Source: Pseudomonadota bacterium
Lineage (GTDB): Bacteria; Pseudomonadota; Gammaproteobacteria; Burkholderiales; Rhodocyclaceae
Reading direction: 5' to 3'
Assembly (NCBI GenBank): GCA_008501585.1
Contig: QQUN01000050.1
Coordinates: forward strand, 25,579 to 89,578
Length of the DNA: 64,000 nt
Shown: one piece after another, positions 38,943 through 49,251 of the stretch
Position numbering within the stretch: position 1 is the stretch's first letter
Layout: each line of letters begins with the position of its first letter
Position numbers and translations under genes: made by a program
The notes under the pieces: generated by a model
What the model saw: only the letters and a program-made list of their open reading frames with translations
The model's database searches: none
Told to the model about the DNA's origin: nothing

Positions 38943-39569
38943 TCAGCGCGAGCAACGTGCCCGGTAGGTGTCGGCGCCGGCGTTTGACGACTCCAGCCCG
39001 GCCAGCCACTGGCCAACCTCGACCGTGAGCCGGTTCACCCCGGCACGCATGGCGACCACGCCGCCCGCGGCGTCGGCGGTCGGGGCGGGGACTTCAACGG
39101 CAAAGGCCTGGTGCGCCAGCACTGCGTCGGTACGGGGTGCGAGCAGGCTGGCCCGCAGCTCGATCAGGCCCACGCTGCGGTCGACGGTATCAAAGCGCTG
39201 GATAAACTCGTCCACATCGATGCGCAGCCGGCAGCCCGACCCGTTGGTGGCGGGCAGCGCCTCGATCACCCGGCCGGCCACGATACGGACCATCTCCGAC
39301 GGCATGCCGGCCCAGCGGCTGTTGGTGTAGGCCCGGCGCTCGAGCGGCTGCTGCGGCACCAGCCGGTACTGCATCGCCGACGACGACAGCCACGATGGCG
39401 CAAACACATCGACGCCGACCAGAGGCACCGCCACCTGCACCGGCACATTGCCTTGCGGGCCGATGTCGTAGATGGCAAAGGATTCCGGGATCACGCCGAA
39501 ACTGTTGCAGCCACTGAGGCCAATGAACAGGCAGGCCGCGACCCACCCCTTGCGTTGTGTCATTCGCAC
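38943..39569 (-). CDS. ABC-type transport auxiliary lipoprotein (MCE-associated, PqiC-like)
   Basis: CLFIGLSGCNSFGVIPESFAIYDIGPQGN...LVGVDVFAPSWLSSSAMQYRLVPQQPLERRAYTNSRWAGMPSEMV; next to MCE genes. Confidence 0.82.
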   Translation of the reverse strand: MRMTQRKGWVAACLFIGLSGCNSFGVIPESFAIYDIGPQGNVPVQVAVPLVGVDVFAPSWLSSSAMQYRLVPQQPLERRAYTNSRWAGMPSEMVRIVAGRVIEALPATNGSGCRLRIDVDEFIQRFDTVDRSVGLIELRASLLAPRTDAVLAHQAFAVEVPAPTADAAGGVVAMRAGVNRLTVEVGQWLAGLESSNAGADTYRARCSR

Positions 39570-39581
39570 ATCTCCTGTGTC

Positions 39582-40529
39582 TCAGCGCACCGGCGGCACG
39601 GCAAAGCCCTGCTCGCCTGGCCCCGGGGCCTGCGCACCACGGCCCAGCAGCAGCATCTGCGGCGAGGCGTCGACTTCCTCGATCAGGCGGGTCAGCCGCT
39701 GCGACGTCACCGTCAGCTCCTTCATCAAGCTGTTCAAGCGCGGCAAGGTGCCGTTGAGCAAGCCATCGCCGGTGGCGACGGCGGTCTGGTCGATATGGTC
39801 GCTCACGTCCTGCAGCTTGAGCAGCAATCCGCGCAGCTCGACCAGCGTCGGGCCGGCCTGCTCGGTGGCGACCGTCAGGTTGGCCAGACTGCGGGTCAGG
39901 TGCTGGCGATTTTCCGGGGTCAGGAAACGGCGCGCCTCGGCGAGCACCTCGGGCGCCGCCGCAAAGGTCTCGTCCATGCCCTTGACGGCGGATTCGAGCC
40001 GCGTCATGGTCGCCTCGACCCGCGCCACGGACTTCTCATCGAACACCCGTTCGACCTGCGCCGCGATCTTGCGGAACTGGTCGAGCGCCTGCACGGCCAC
40101 CGACGACAACTCGTCGAGCAAGCCGGACGAGAGCGCAATCCGCGGCGGCTCACCGCCCTCGCCCACCAGCGGACGCGGATCGGTGCCGCGGTCGTCGAGT
40201 TGGATGAAGGCCAGCCCCGTCACCCCCTGGTATCCGAGCGAGGCGGTGGTCCCGTGAGTCACCGGCAGATCGGTGCGCAGGCTGACGCGCACCAGGATGT
40301 TCTGCGGGTCCGCCTGGTCGATCGAGATCGACTCGACCCGCCCGGCCGAAATGCCGCGGTAGCGCACCGCTGCCTGCAGGTTGAGCCCGGTGATGCTGCC
40401 CCGGCTGACCAGCACCAGCGTCCGCGTCGCTTCGCGCTCGCCCGAGAACCACCACACCGCGGCCACCGTGGCCGCGCCGAGCAAGAGCACGAACAGGCCG
40501 GCCAGAATGGCATGCGCCCGGTTTTCCAT
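39582..40529 (-). CDS. MlaD/MCE family protein
   Basis: MENRAHAILAGLFVLLLGAATVAAVWWFSGEREATRTLVLVSRGSITGLNLQAAVRYRGISAGRVESISID. Confidence 0.93.
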   Translation of the reverse strand: MENRAHAILAGLFVLLLGAATVAAVWWFSGEREATRTLVLVSRGSITGLNLQAAVRYRGISAGRVESISIDQADPQNILVRVSLRTDLPVTHGTTASLGYQGVTGLAFIQLDDRGTDPRPLVGEGGEPPRIALSSGLLDELSSVAVQALDQFRKIAAQVERVFDEKSVARVEATMTRLESAVKGMDETFAAAPEVLAEARRFLTPENRQHLTRSLANLTVATEQAGPTLVELRGLLLKLQDVSDHIDQTAVATGDGLLNGTLPRLNSLMKELTVTSQRLTRLIEEVDASPQMLLLGRGAQAPGPGEQGFAVPPVR

Positions 40530-40532
40530 GAC

Positions 40533-41306
40533 TTACGCTCCCTGCCCCCGCGTCAGCGCACGTGCACTGCGCTCGCTGAGGAAAAATTCCTGAATGAAAG
40601 GATGCTCGATCCGCATCACCGCTTCCAGCGTATCGAAGGCCAGGATGCGGCGCTCGGCCAGCACGGCGACCTTCGACGACAAGGCCGCCAGGGTGTCCAG
40701 ATCATGCGTGACCAGCACCACGGTCAGCCCGAGCTGCTGCTGCAGGTCGCGGATCAAGGCCACGAAGGACGCGCTGCGCGTCGGGTCGAGACCGGCGGTG
40801 GGCTCGTCGAGCAGCAGCAGTTCGGGCTCCAGCGCCAGCGCGCGGGCCAGCGCCACACGCTTGATCATGCCGCCGGACAGCTCGGCCGGCATCAGTGCCG
40901 CATGGCTGGGCAACAACTCGACCATCGCCAGCTTGAGCGCGACCAGTTCGCGGATTTCGTCTTCGGTGGCGATACCCGCTTCACGCAACGGAAACGCAAT
41001 GTTTTCGTAGACCGTGAAGGCCGAGAACAGCGCCCCGCCCTGAAAACACATGGCAAAGCGCCGGCGACGCTGGCGCTGCACCTCGCGGTTGCCGGCAAAC
41101 AGCGGCTCGTCGAAGAGCCGCACCTCGCCCTCGGTCGGCGTCAGCAGACCCACCATCTGGCGCAGCAAGGTCGTCTTGCCGCTGCCCGAGCCGCCCACCA
41201 GCGACACCACCTCACCCGCCGGCACGTCCAGGTCCACGCCCTGGTGCACCCAGTTGCTGCCGAAGCGGGTGCTGACGCCCCGCAGGCTGATCACCGGCGC
41301 GCTCAT
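40533..41306 (-). CDS. MlaF-like ABC transporter ATP-binding protein
   Basis: VSLVGGSGSGKTTLLRQMVGLLTPTEGEVRLF...LSGGMIKRVALARALALEPELLLLDEPTAGLDPTRSASF. Start taken at MSAPVISLRG. Confidence 0.93.
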   Translation of the reverse strand: MSAPVISLRGVSTRFGSNWVHQGVDLDVPAGEVVSLVGGSGSGKTTLLRQMVGLLTPTEGEVRLFDEPLFAGNREVQRQRRRRFAMCFQGGALFSAFTVYENIAFPLREAGIATEDEIRELVALKLAMVELLPSHAALMPAELSGGMIKRVALARALALEPELLLLDEPTAGLDPTRSASFVALIRDLQQQLGLTVVLVTHDLDTLAALSSKVAVLAERRILAFDTLEAVMRIEHPFIQEFFLSERSARALTRGQGA

Positions 41307-41385
41307 TCGACGACCCTCCTGTCGCTGACGCGACACCCTCCCCGGGGGAGGTTCGCACGCCCTTCGGGCGGCCGGGCGGGCGCGC

Positions 41386-42498
41386 TCATACCGGCACCCC
41401 GATCGAGCGGGTGGCGATGGCGAACACCGCGTCGACGAGGATCACGAGGGTGATCGAGGTCACCACCGAGGCGGTGGTGTTGGCGCTGAGGCTTTCGGTG
41501 TTGGGCTTGACCCGCAGGCCGAAGTGGCAGGCCACCAGCGCGATCAGCACGCCGAACACCGCCCCCTTGCCGAGAGCGATGAACAGGTTCGCCGGCGGCA
41601 CCACCTTGGGCAGGGTCTCGATGAAGAATCCGTAGCTCAGGCCCAGCTGCAGTTCTGCCGACAGCATGCCGCCCACCAGCGCCACGCCGGAGGTCCACAA
41701 CACCAGCAGCGGCATGGCCACCGACAGCGCCATCACCTTGGGCAGCACCAGCCGCACATAATTGGAGATGCCCATCACGGTGAGCGCATCGACCTCTTCG
41801 GTCACCCGCATCACGCCGAGCTGCGCGGTCATCGCCGAGCCGGATCGCCCCGCCACCAGCACCGACACCAGCACCGGGCCAAGCTCGCGGATGATGCCCA
41901 GACCAAGGATGTTGACGATGAAAATGTCGGCGCCAAAGGCCTTGAGCTGCAAGGCCGACAGATAGGACAGCACCACGCCGATCAGAAAGCCCACCAGCGC
42001 GCTCACCGGCATCGCCTTGACCCCGACCTTGAACAGATTGGCCGAAAACTCCTTGAGCGGCCAGTGGCGCGGACGCAGCAGCAGGTGCAGGCAATCGAGG
42101 GTCAGCCGGCCGATCAGGGCGAGGAAATCGCCAAGATGGGCCACCAGCCCCAGCGCGACGGCACCAAGCGCGGCCAGCGCGTCCACCGGGCCAAACGGCG
42201 GGCGCCGTGGGACGGGCGCGCCGTCCGACGCGGCGAGGCGGTCGAACTGCGGTGCGAACGCCTCGGGCAGCACCAGTTGTGCCGGCTGGCGCCCGCCCCA
42301 GGCACGCCACAGCAGCAGCGCACCGAAGCTGTCCAGGCGGGTCAGCGACGACAGGTCCCACGCCGCCGCGGGCGCGGCGGCCAGCTCGCGGCGCAGGCGG
42401 GCCACATGCGGGCCGAGCGCCAGCAAGGTCCAGTCGCCCGACGGGCACAGCCGGCCGTCGGTCTGGCGCAGTTCCGGCACACGGATCGCGTCGGCCAT
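41386..42498 (-). CDS. MlaE-like permease with N-terminal STAS-like extension
   Basis: C-terminal MlaE domain (GVVLSYLSALQLKAFGADIFIVNILGLGIIRELGPVLVSVLVAGRSGSAMTAQLGVMRVTEEVDALTVMGI); N-terminal WDLSSLTRLDSFGALLLWRAWGG STAS-like. Start taken at MADAIRVPELRQ. Confidence 0.88.
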   Translation of the reverse strand: MADAIRVPELRQTDGRLCPSGDWTLLALGPHVARLRRELAAAPAAAWDLSSLTRLDSFGALLLWRAWGGRQPAQLVLPEAFAPQFDRLAASDGAPVPRRPPFGPVDALAALGAVALGLVAHLGDFLALIGRLTLDCLHLLLRPRHWPLKEFSANLFKVGVKAMPVSALVGFLIGVVLSYLSALQLKAFGADIFIVNILGLGIIRELGPVLVSVLVAGRSGSAMTAQLGVMRVTEEVDALTVMGISNYVRLVLPKVMALSVAMPLLVLWTSGVALVGGMLSAELQLGLSYGFFIETLPKVVPPANLFIALGKGAVFGVLIALVACHFGLRVKPNTESLSANTTASVVTSITLVILVDAVFAIATRSIGVPV

Positions 42499-42509
42499 GG
42501 CGCAGGCTC

Positions 42510-44012
42510 TCAGGCCGTCAGGGCAAACCCGGCACGGGCGGAGACGGTCAGCGGATGCCCCAGTGCCGACCACTGTGCCACCTCGTCGGCCAGGGTCGCC
42601 GCCGTCAACGGCAAGGCGTCCAGCCAGGCCTTGTCGGCCACCACGGAAAAACCGCTGCCCCTGCGCTCGATGCCCACGGGCGGACGGCCCCGGGCGTCGC
42701 GCGCGCGGTGGAACACCACGGCCAGCCGCAGGCAGACGATGAGCAGCCAGTCGCTGCTGGCCGGATCGAGGCTGGCGATGCGCGAGAGTTTGCCCCGATG
42801 TGCCAGCACCAGGCGCGCCAGGCGGCCCTGGTCCATGCGCGAGAAGCCCGGCATGTCGGCATTGCCCAGAATGTAGGCGCTGTGCTTGTGGTAGCCGGAG
42901 TGGGCAACCGAAATGCCCACTTCATGCAGCAGTGCGGCCCAGCGCAGGTAGCGCCGATCAAGGGTGTCCTCCTGCGCGCCGACCGGGTCGAGCTGCTCAA
43001 AAAGGAAAGCGGCGGTGTCGGCCACGCGGTCGGCCTGCTTGCGGTCGACCCGGTAGCGTGTGGCGAAGGCCTCGACCGTCGCGTCACGCAGGTCGTCGTG
43101 GTGGTAGCGGCCGAGCAGGTCATAGAGCACGCCGAGGCGCAGCGCGCCTTCGGAGAACACCATTTCCTTGAGCTTGAACGCCTTGAGCACCGCAATCATG
43201 ATCGCCAGGCCGCCGGGGAGCACCGGCAGGCGGTCGGCCTTGATGCCGCTGAGCGACAGCGCATCGAGCCGCCCCGCCTTGATCAGCGCGGTGCGCAGCT
43301 TCTCCAGGCCGGCCAGGGTGATGCGCCCATCGGTGTAGCCATTGCCGCGCAGGATATCGCTGAGCGACTTGGCCGTGCCGCTGGAGCCCACGGCCAGCTC
43401 CCAGCCCACCTCGGAGAAGGGCACGGCGATCGTCTGGAGTTCGCGCTGGGCGGCCAGGTCGGCCTCCTGGAAGCCGCGCCGGTCGAGCCGCCCGTCCGGA
43501 AAGTAGCGCAGGCTGAAGCTGACACAGCCCATGTACAGCGACTCCAGTTCCAGCGGCTGGAAAGCCCGACCAATGACGAACTCGGTCGAGCCGCCGCCGA
43601 TATCGACCACCAGTTGCTGGCGCTGCGGATCGGCCAGCGAATGCGCCACGCCGATATAGATCAGGCGCGCCTCCTCACGACCGGCGATGACTTCGATCGG
43701 GAAGCCCAGCGCCGCCTCGGCACGGATCAGGAACTCCGGCGCATTCTTGGCCACCCGCAAGGTGTTGGTCGCCACCGCACGCACCTGCGCCGGCTTGAAG
43801 CCCGCCAGGCGCTCGCGGAAGCGGCTCAGCGCCATGGTGCCGCGGGTCTGCGCGGCCGAATCGAGGTACTTCTCGGCCGACAGGCCGGCCGCCAGCCGGA
43901 CCGGCTCCTTGAGCCCATCGAGAGGATAGATCTGGTCATTGACGATGCGCCCGACCTGAAGGCGAAAGCTGTTGGAACCCAGATCGATGGCAGCGATCAA
44001 TTCATTGGACAT
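42510..44012 (-). CDS. ppx: Exopolyphosphatase / Ppx-GppA family
   Basis: MSNELIAAIDLGSNSFRLQVGRIVNDQIYPLDGLKEPVRLAAGL...LVVDIGGGSTEFVIG; divergent from ppk. Confidence 0.94.
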   Translation of the reverse strand: MSNELIAAIDLGSNSFRLQVGRIVNDQIYPLDGLKEPVRLAAGLSAEKYLDSAAQTRGTMALSRFRERLAGFKPAQVRAVATNTLRVAKNAPEFLIRAEAALGFPIEVIAGREEARLIYIGVAHSLADPQRQQLVVDIGGGSTEFVIGRAFQPLELESLYMGCVSFSLRYFPDGRLDRRGFQEADLAAQRELQTIAVPFSEVGWELAVGSSGTAKSLSDILRGNGYTDGRITLAGLEKLRTALIKAGRLDALSLSGIKADRLPVLPGGLAIMIAVLKAFKLKEMVFSEGALRLGVLYDLLGRYHHDDLRDATVEAFATRYRVDRKQADRVADTAAFLFEQLDPVGAQEDTLDRRYLRWAALLHEVGISVAHSGYHKHSAYILGNADMPGFSRMDQGRLARLVLAHRGKLSRIASLDPASSDWLLIVCLRLAVVFHRARDARGRPPVGIERRGSGFSVVADKAWLDALPLTAATLADEVAQWSALGHPLTVSARAGFALTA

Positions 44013-44107
44013 GGTGTTACCAGGCAATGCCCGGCTGTGCATGGGCAGACGCCCCGGATTCTAGCACCGACCCGCGGCGCTGCCGCGGCCCGCCGTGCTG
44101 CGCGGCG

Positions 44108-44125
44108 TTGTCATCGGGATGTAAT
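44108..44125 (+). promoter_or_regulatory. Weak candidate Pho box upstream of ppk
   Basis: TTGTCAT-CGGG-ATGTAAT resembles CTGTCAT-N4-CTGTCAT; abuts the proposed ATG at 44126, which argues for caution. Confidence 0.3.
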
Positions 44126-46264
44126 ATGAATGTCAAAGACTCTCGTTCTTCCGCCGAAACCGATCCGACCGCCGACGCCATGAATCCCGACGACCTCCCG
44201 CACGTGACCTTCATCAACCGCGAACTGTCGCTGCTACAGTTCCAGCAGCGGGTGCTCGCGCAGGCGGCGGACCCGAACGTGCCCTTGCTCGAGCGCCTGC
44301 GCTTCCTGTGCATCGTCTCGAGCAACCTCGACGAATTCTTCGAGATCCGGGTCGGCGGCATCAAGGAGAAGATCCGCCAGGGCCTGCGCACCCCCGACGC
44401 CGAAGACGGCCTGACGCCGCACGAGTTGCTCGACCGGGTCAGCGCCGTGGTGCACGACATCATCGACGAACAATACCGCCTGCTCAACGAGGAGATCCTG
44501 CCCTCGCTGGAGAAGGAAGGCATCACCCTGCTCAAGCGCGAAGCCCTGACCGAGGCGCAACAGGCCTGGGTGGCCGAGTATTTCGAGCGGGAGGTTGCCC
44601 CCGTGCTCACGCCGATCGGACTGGACCCGGCCCACCCCTTCCCGCGGGTGCTCAACAAGAGCCTGAACTTCGCCGTCGAGCTCGACGGGCTCGACGCCTT
44701 CGGCCGCGACACCAACACCGCCATCGTGCAGGCCCCGCGCGCCCTGCCGCGCATCATCCAGATGCCCAGGGACGTCGCCGGCACCGACTACGGCTTCATG
44801 TTCCTGTCGTCGATCCTCCACGCCCATGTGGACAAGCTCTTCCCGGGCATGGCGGTGCTCGGGTGCTACCAGTTCCGCCTCACGCGCAACTCCGACCTGT
44901 TCGTTGACGAAGAAGAGATCACCAACCTGCGCAGCGCGCTCAAGGGCGAACTGCAACAGCGCCACTTCGGCGACTCGGTACGTCTGGAGGTCGCCGACAA
45001 CTGCTCGCAGAGCATGGAAGCCTTCCTGCTGACCCAGTTCGGCCTGTCCGACAAAGACCTCTACCGCACCCCGGGCATCGTCAACCTGGTGCGCCTCATG
45101 CAGCTGCCCGACAGTGTCGACCGCCCCGACCTCACCTTCCGCCCCTTCAAGCCGAGCCTGCCGGCCGGCCTCGGCGGCAGTTCGCCCGACGTCTTTGCCG
45201 CCATCCGCAAGCAGGACATCCTGCTCCACCACCCCTTCGAGAGCTTCACGCCGGTGATCGAGCTGATCAAGGCCGCGGCCGACGATCCGGACGTGCTGGC
45301 CGTCAAGATGACGGTCTATCGCACCGGCACCGACTCGGTGCTGATGGAGCACCTGATGCGCGCCGCGCAGAAGGGCAAGGAAGTCACCGTCGTGCTCGAA
45401 CTGATGGCGCGTTTCGACGAAGAAGCCAACATCGGCTGGGCGGCACGGCTCGAAGAGGTCGGCGCCCATGTGGTGTATGGCGTGTTCGGCTACAAGACCC
45501 ACGCCAAGCTGCTGATGCTGATCCGCCGCGAGGCCGACGGCCTGCGCCGCTATGTGCACCTGGGCACCGGCAACTACCACCCGCGCACCACCCGCTTCTA
45601 CACCGACTTCGGCCTGCTCACCGCCAACCCCGAGATGGGCGAGGACGTGGCCGCCCTGTTCAAGCAGATCACCGGCCTGGGCAAGGCCTCCACGCTGGCG
45701 CATTTGTGGCAGGCCCCCTTTGCCCTGCACGCCAACGTGATCGCCCATATCCAGGCAGAGACCGAGATCGCCCGCGCCGGCCGCAAGGCGCGCATCACGG
45801 CCAAGATGAACGCCCTGCTCGAACCGCAGACCATCATGGCGCTGTATGAAGCCTCGCAGGCCGGCGTCGAGGTGGACCTCATCATCCGCGGCCCCTGCGC
45901 CCTGCGTCCGGGCGTTCCGGGGCTGTCGGAGAACATCCGGGTGCGCTCGATCATCGGCCGCTTCCTGGAGCATCACCGCATCTTCTGCTTCCACGCCGAT
46001 GGCGAGGACAAGCTCTACCTGTCCAGCGCCGACTGGATGGACCGCAACTTCTTCCGCCGCATCGAAACCGCCTTCCCGATTCTCGACCCGCGCCTCAAGC
46101 GCCGCGTCATGAAAGAAGGCTTCCGGGTGTACCTCAACGACAACTGCAACGCCTGGGAAATGCAGTCCGACGGCAGCTACCGTCGCAAGAGCCCGCGCGG
46201 CCCGCGCCACCCCGCCCAGCAGGCGCTGCTCGACATGCTGGTGGCCCCCCGCCCCACGCCCTGA
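44126..46264 (+). CDS. ppk1: Polyphosphate kinase 1
   Basis: FINRELSLLQFQQRVLAQAADPNVPLLERLRFLCIVSSNLDEFFEIRVGGIKEKI...VKMTVYRTGTDSVLMEHLMRAAQKGKEVTVVLELMARFDEEANIGWAARLEEVGAHVVYGVFGYKTHAKLLMLIRRE. Confidence 0.97.
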   Translation: MNVKDSRSSAETDPTADAMNPDDLPHVTFINRELSLLQFQQRVLAQAADPNVPLLERLRFLCIVSSNLDEFFEIRVGGIKEKIRQGLRTPDAEDGLTPHELLDRVSAVVHDIIDEQYRLLNEEILPSLEKEGITLLKREALTEAQQAWVAEYFEREVAPVLTPIGLDPAHPFPRVLNKSLNFAVELDGLDAFGRDTNTAIVQAPRALPRIIQMPRDVAGTDYGFMFLSSILHAHVDKLFPGMAVLGCYQFRLTRNSDLFVDEEEITNLRSALKGELQQRHFGDSVRLEVADNCSQSMEAFLLTQFGLSDKDLYRTPGIVNLVRLMQLPDSVDRPDLTFRPFKPSLPAGLGGSSPDVFAAIRKQDILLHHPFESFTPVIELIKAAADDPDVLAVKMTVYRTGTDSVLMEHLMRAAQKGKEVTVVLELMARFDEEANIGWAARLEEVGAHVVYGVFGYKTHAKLLMLIRREADGLRRYVHLGTGNYHPRTTRFYTDFGLLTANPEMGEDVAALFKQITGLGKASTLAHLWQAPFALHANVIAHIQAETEIARAGRKARITAKMNALLEPQTIMALYEASQAGVEVDLIIRGPCALRPGVPGLSENIRVRSIIGRFLEHHRIFCFHADGEDKLYLSSADWMDRNFFRRIETAFPILDPRLKRRVMKEGFRVYLNDNCNAWEMQSDGSYRRKSPRGPRHPAQQALLDMLVAPRPTP

Positions 46265-46490
46265 GAACGGGGCGCAACCTCATCTCGGGCGGGGCCGGCG
46301 GCCAGGCCGAACCTGGCAAACACGCCGCCGCCCGCCTTGCGCTCACAGGATCGACGCGGCACAAGCGCGTGGGCCAGGCAGCCATCGGCTCATGAGCCTG
46401 CGCTGAGCCGCCCAGGCACCGTACGTCACCGCAGCTCAAGCCTGCCGCGTCACCTGCCGTTGCATCTCCCAGGCCAAGCGGGAGACGCGG

Positions 46491-47009
46491 ATGAAACGAG
46501 CGATTACGCCGAGCACAGTCGAGCGGACCATGCGGGACGACGATTTCATCGTCTCGAAGACCAGCCCCAAGGGCATCATCACCTACTGCAATCCAGTATT
46601 CGTCGAGTTCTCGGGCTATACCGAAGAAGAACTGCTCGGCGTCCAGCACAACATCATTCGTCACCCGGACATACCCCGCGCCGCCTTTGCGCTGGTGTGG
46701 GACACGATTGCCGCCGGCAAGGAGATGTTCGCCTACGTCAAGAACCTGTCCAAGGATGGCGGCTTCTACTGGGTCTTTGCCCATATCACGCCGGACGTCG
46801 ACATCCACGGCCACATCACCGGCTACACCTCGGTGCGGCGCTGCCCCCGCCGCCAGGCGGTCGACACCATCGCCACGGTCTATGCGCAGATGCTGGCGGC
46901 CGAGGCGCAGGCCGGCCCGCGCCAGGCCATTGCCGCGGGCACGCAAGTGCTGACCGAGCTGCTCGACGCCAGGGAGATGCGCTATGAAGAACTTGTTTTC
47001 TCGCTTTGA
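46491..47009 (+). CDS. Aer-like PAS domain protein
   Basis: [82 protein letters not shown]. Confidence 0.88.
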   Translation: MKRAITPSTVERTMRDDDFIVSKTSPKGIITYCNPVFVEFSGYTEEELLGVQHNIIRHPDIPRAAFALVWDTIAAGKEMFAYVKNLSKDGGFYWVFAHITPDVDIHGHITGYTSVRRCPRRQAVDTIATVYAQMLAAEAQAGPRQAIAAGTQVLTELLDAREMRYEELVFSL

Positions 47010-48270
47010 GCGACGCCATGCGGTGCTGCTGCTCACCCTCGCTGCCGCCCTTGGCGCGTTCTGGCAACCGGCGCTGGCCGCCGCGCTGGCAATCGCGGCC
47101 GGCATTGTCGTGATGCTGCCCGCGCCGCGCAGCGGCCGCGAGGTCGACTCGCTGGCCGCCCTGCTCGGCGACATCAGCCAGGGCGCATTGACCAACCGCC
47201 TGCCCCACGCCTACCGCGACCCCACGCTCGAGGCCATGCGCGTGCACCTGAACTCGGCGCTCGACCAGACCGAGACCGCCTTCCGCGAAATCCTCGGCGG
47301 CATGGACGCCAGTGCCAATCAGCGCCCGTGGCGCCGCCTGCAGACCGTTGGTCTGCACGGCCTGTTCAAGAGCGTCCTCGAACGCATGCAGGGAATACTC
47401 GACACGCTCGACGCGGCCCAGGTGTCGGTGGCCCGTGAGGCGCTGCTATCACGTATTTTCATGCGCTCAGAACGCGGCCTGTCGCTGGCCATCGAGCAGG
47501 TCGGCGGCACCCTAGACACGGTCTGCAGCGATGCCAACGACGCCGAAGCGCTGTCCCGCAGCTTCTCCGACGCCGCCAGCACCATGTCGGAGGCCGCCTC
47601 ACGGATGTCCGGCGCCCTCGGCGCGGCCACCACCCACGCAAGCCAGGGCACCCGCGCGGTGAGCGAACTGTCCGACAAGGCGGCGGCCATTCGCGACCTC
47701 ACCGGCAATATCGACCATATCGCCAAGCAGACCAACCTGCTGGCCCTCAACGCCTCGATCGAGGCGGCCCGCGCCGGCGAGGCCGGTCGCGGCTTTGCGG
47801 TGGTTGCCGACGAAGTGCGCCAGCTTGCCGACCAGGCCCAGAAATCGGCCGAGGAAATTGCCGAGGCGATCGAGGCCATGAGCCTGTCCATGGCCTCGGC
47901 CAGCGGCCAGATCACCACCCTGGCCGACGCGGTGTCGGATACCCGGAGCACCGCCGATGATTTCCACGAAAAGCTGGTTGCCTCGGCCGGGTCGGCCAGC
48001 CAGGTCGGCACGCTGGCCGCCCGCATCGGCAGCGGTGCGGCATCGATGCGCCACTCGATGACCATCGTGTCGACGGCACAGAAGGCGCGCGCCGACGCCA
48101 ACCTCATTCTCCACGGCGACACCCCCGACCTGGCCGCCTTGTCGGAACGCGAACAGGAGGCGGCCCGCATCGCCGCGGGCCGGCGCTGGATCAAGGACAG
48201 CCGCGACCGCGATGCCCTGGTCGACATCTACGACCAGCTGTTCGCCCACTTCGAGCAACAGATGCGCTGA
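46984..48270 (+). CDS. Methyl-accepting chemotaxis protein signalling subunit
   Basis: Two hydrophobic N-terminal stretches; MCP hairpin [54 protein letters not shown]. Confidence 0.92.
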   Translation: MKNLFSRFERRHAVLLLTLAAALGAFWQPALAAALAIAAGIVVMLPAPRSGREVDSLAALLGDISQGALTNRLPHAYRDPTLEAMRVHLNSALDQTETAFREILGGMDASANQRPWRRLQTVGLHGLFKSVLERMQGILDTLDAAQVSVAREALLSRIFMRSERGLSLAIEQVGGTLDTVCSDANDAEALSRSFSDAASTMSEAASRMSGALGAATTHASQGTRAVSELSDKAAAIRDLTGNIDHIAKQTNLLALNASIEAARAGEAGRGFAVVADEVRQLADQAQKSAEEIAEAIEAMSLSMASASGQITTLADAVSDTRSTADDFHEKLVASAGSASQVGTLAARIGSGAASMRHSMTIVSTAQKARADANLILHGDTPDLAALSEREQEAARIAAGRRWIKDSRDRDALVDIYDQLFAHFEQQMR

Positions 48271-48288
48271 CCCGCGCCACGCACGGAC

Positions 48289-48324
48289 GAAAAAAAGCCC
48301 GCGCGCCAGACGGCTGCGGGCTTT
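48289..48324 (-). terminator. Rho-independent terminator (pst operon side)
   Basis: gaaaaaaagcccgcgcgccagacggctgcgggctttgg: GCCCGC/GCGGGC stem with T-run on the minus strand. Confidence 0.8.
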
Positions 48325-48343
48325 GGCTTCGACGGCAGGCCGG

Positions 48344-49213
48344 TCAGCCGAAACGACCGGTGATGTAGTCCTCGGTCAGCTGGTGACGCGGCTTGATGAA
48401 GAGGCGGTCGGTCTCGCTCACCTCGATCAGGTCGCCCATGTGGAAGTAGGCGGTGCGCTGCGACACCCGGGCCGCCTGCTGCATCGAGTGGGTGACGATC
48501 ACGATCGAGTACTGCTGGCGCAGCTCTTCGATGAGCTGCTCGACCTTGGCCGTGGAGATCGGGTCGAGCGCCGAACACGGCTCGTCCATCAGGATCACTT
48601 CCGGCTCGATGGCGATCGCGCGGGCGATGCACAGGCGCTGCTGCTGGCCGCCGGACAGGCCGGTGCCGACATCGTCGAGCCGATCCTTGACCTCGTCCCA
48701 GAGGTTGGCCTTGCGCAGGCTGCTCTCGACGATCACGTCCATGTCCGACTTGCTTTCGCACAGCCCGTGGATGCGCGGCCCGAAGGCGACGTTTTCGTAG
48801 ATCGACTTGGGGAAGGGGTTGGGTTTCTGGAACACCATCGCCACGCGGGCACGCAGCGGCACCACGTCGATGTGGCGACCGTTGATGTCTTCGCCGTCGA
48901 GCAGGATCTCGCCGGTCACGCGGCAATCGCGCACCGTGTCGTTCATGCGGTTGAGGCAGCGCAGGAAGGTGCTCTTGCCGCAGCCCGACGGGCCGATCAT
49001 GGCCAGCACTTCGCCCTTGCCCACGTCCAGGCTGATGTTCTTGATGGCGTGCTTCTCGCCATAGTGCACATTGATGTCGGTGCAGCGGATCCGGGGGTCG
49101 TTGACACGAACCTCACCGACCGTTTCGCGCACATCGCGCCCGACCGTCGCCGGTTGCCTTGCCGCTGCATCGCCGTCCAGCTTGAAAGCCATTGCTTGCC
49201 CTTGGGGACTCAT
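48344..49213 (-). CDS. pstB: Phosphate ABC transporter ATP-binding protein
   Basis: [43 protein letters not shown]...[66 protein letters not shown]. Confidence 0.97.
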   Translation of the reverse strand: MSPQGQAMAFKLDGDAAARQPATVGRDVRETVGEVRVNDPRIRCTDINVHYGEKHAIKNISLDVGKGEVLAMIGPSGCGKSTFLRCLNRMNDTVRDCRVTGEILLDGEDINGRHIDVVPLRARVAMVFQKPNPFPKSIYENVAFGPRIHGLCESKSDMDVIVESSLRKANLWDEVKDRLDDVGTGLSGGQQQRLCIARAIAIEPEVILMDEPCSALDPISTAKVEQLIEELRQQYSIVIVTHSMQQAARVSQRTAYFHMGDLIEVSETDRLFIKPRHQLTEDYITGRFG

Positions 49214-49251
49214 GATTTGACCTCGATTCTGACTATTCTATCTGCCAACGC

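Noticed and set aside
37113-38987. 624-aa plus-strand ORF
   Set aside because: Antisense shadow of the acyl-CoA synthetase.
39111-41453. 780-aa plus-strand ORF
   Set aside because: Antisense shadow of the MCE operon (lipoprotein, MlaD, MlaF); no recognisable domain.
44234-46210. 658-aa minus-strand ORF
   Set aside because: Antisense shadow of ppk1.
46264-46491. Possible c-di-GMP (GEMM) riboswitch upstream of the PAS/MCP pair
   Set aside because: Looked for GEMM conserved core sequences; none convincing in this GC-rich leader.
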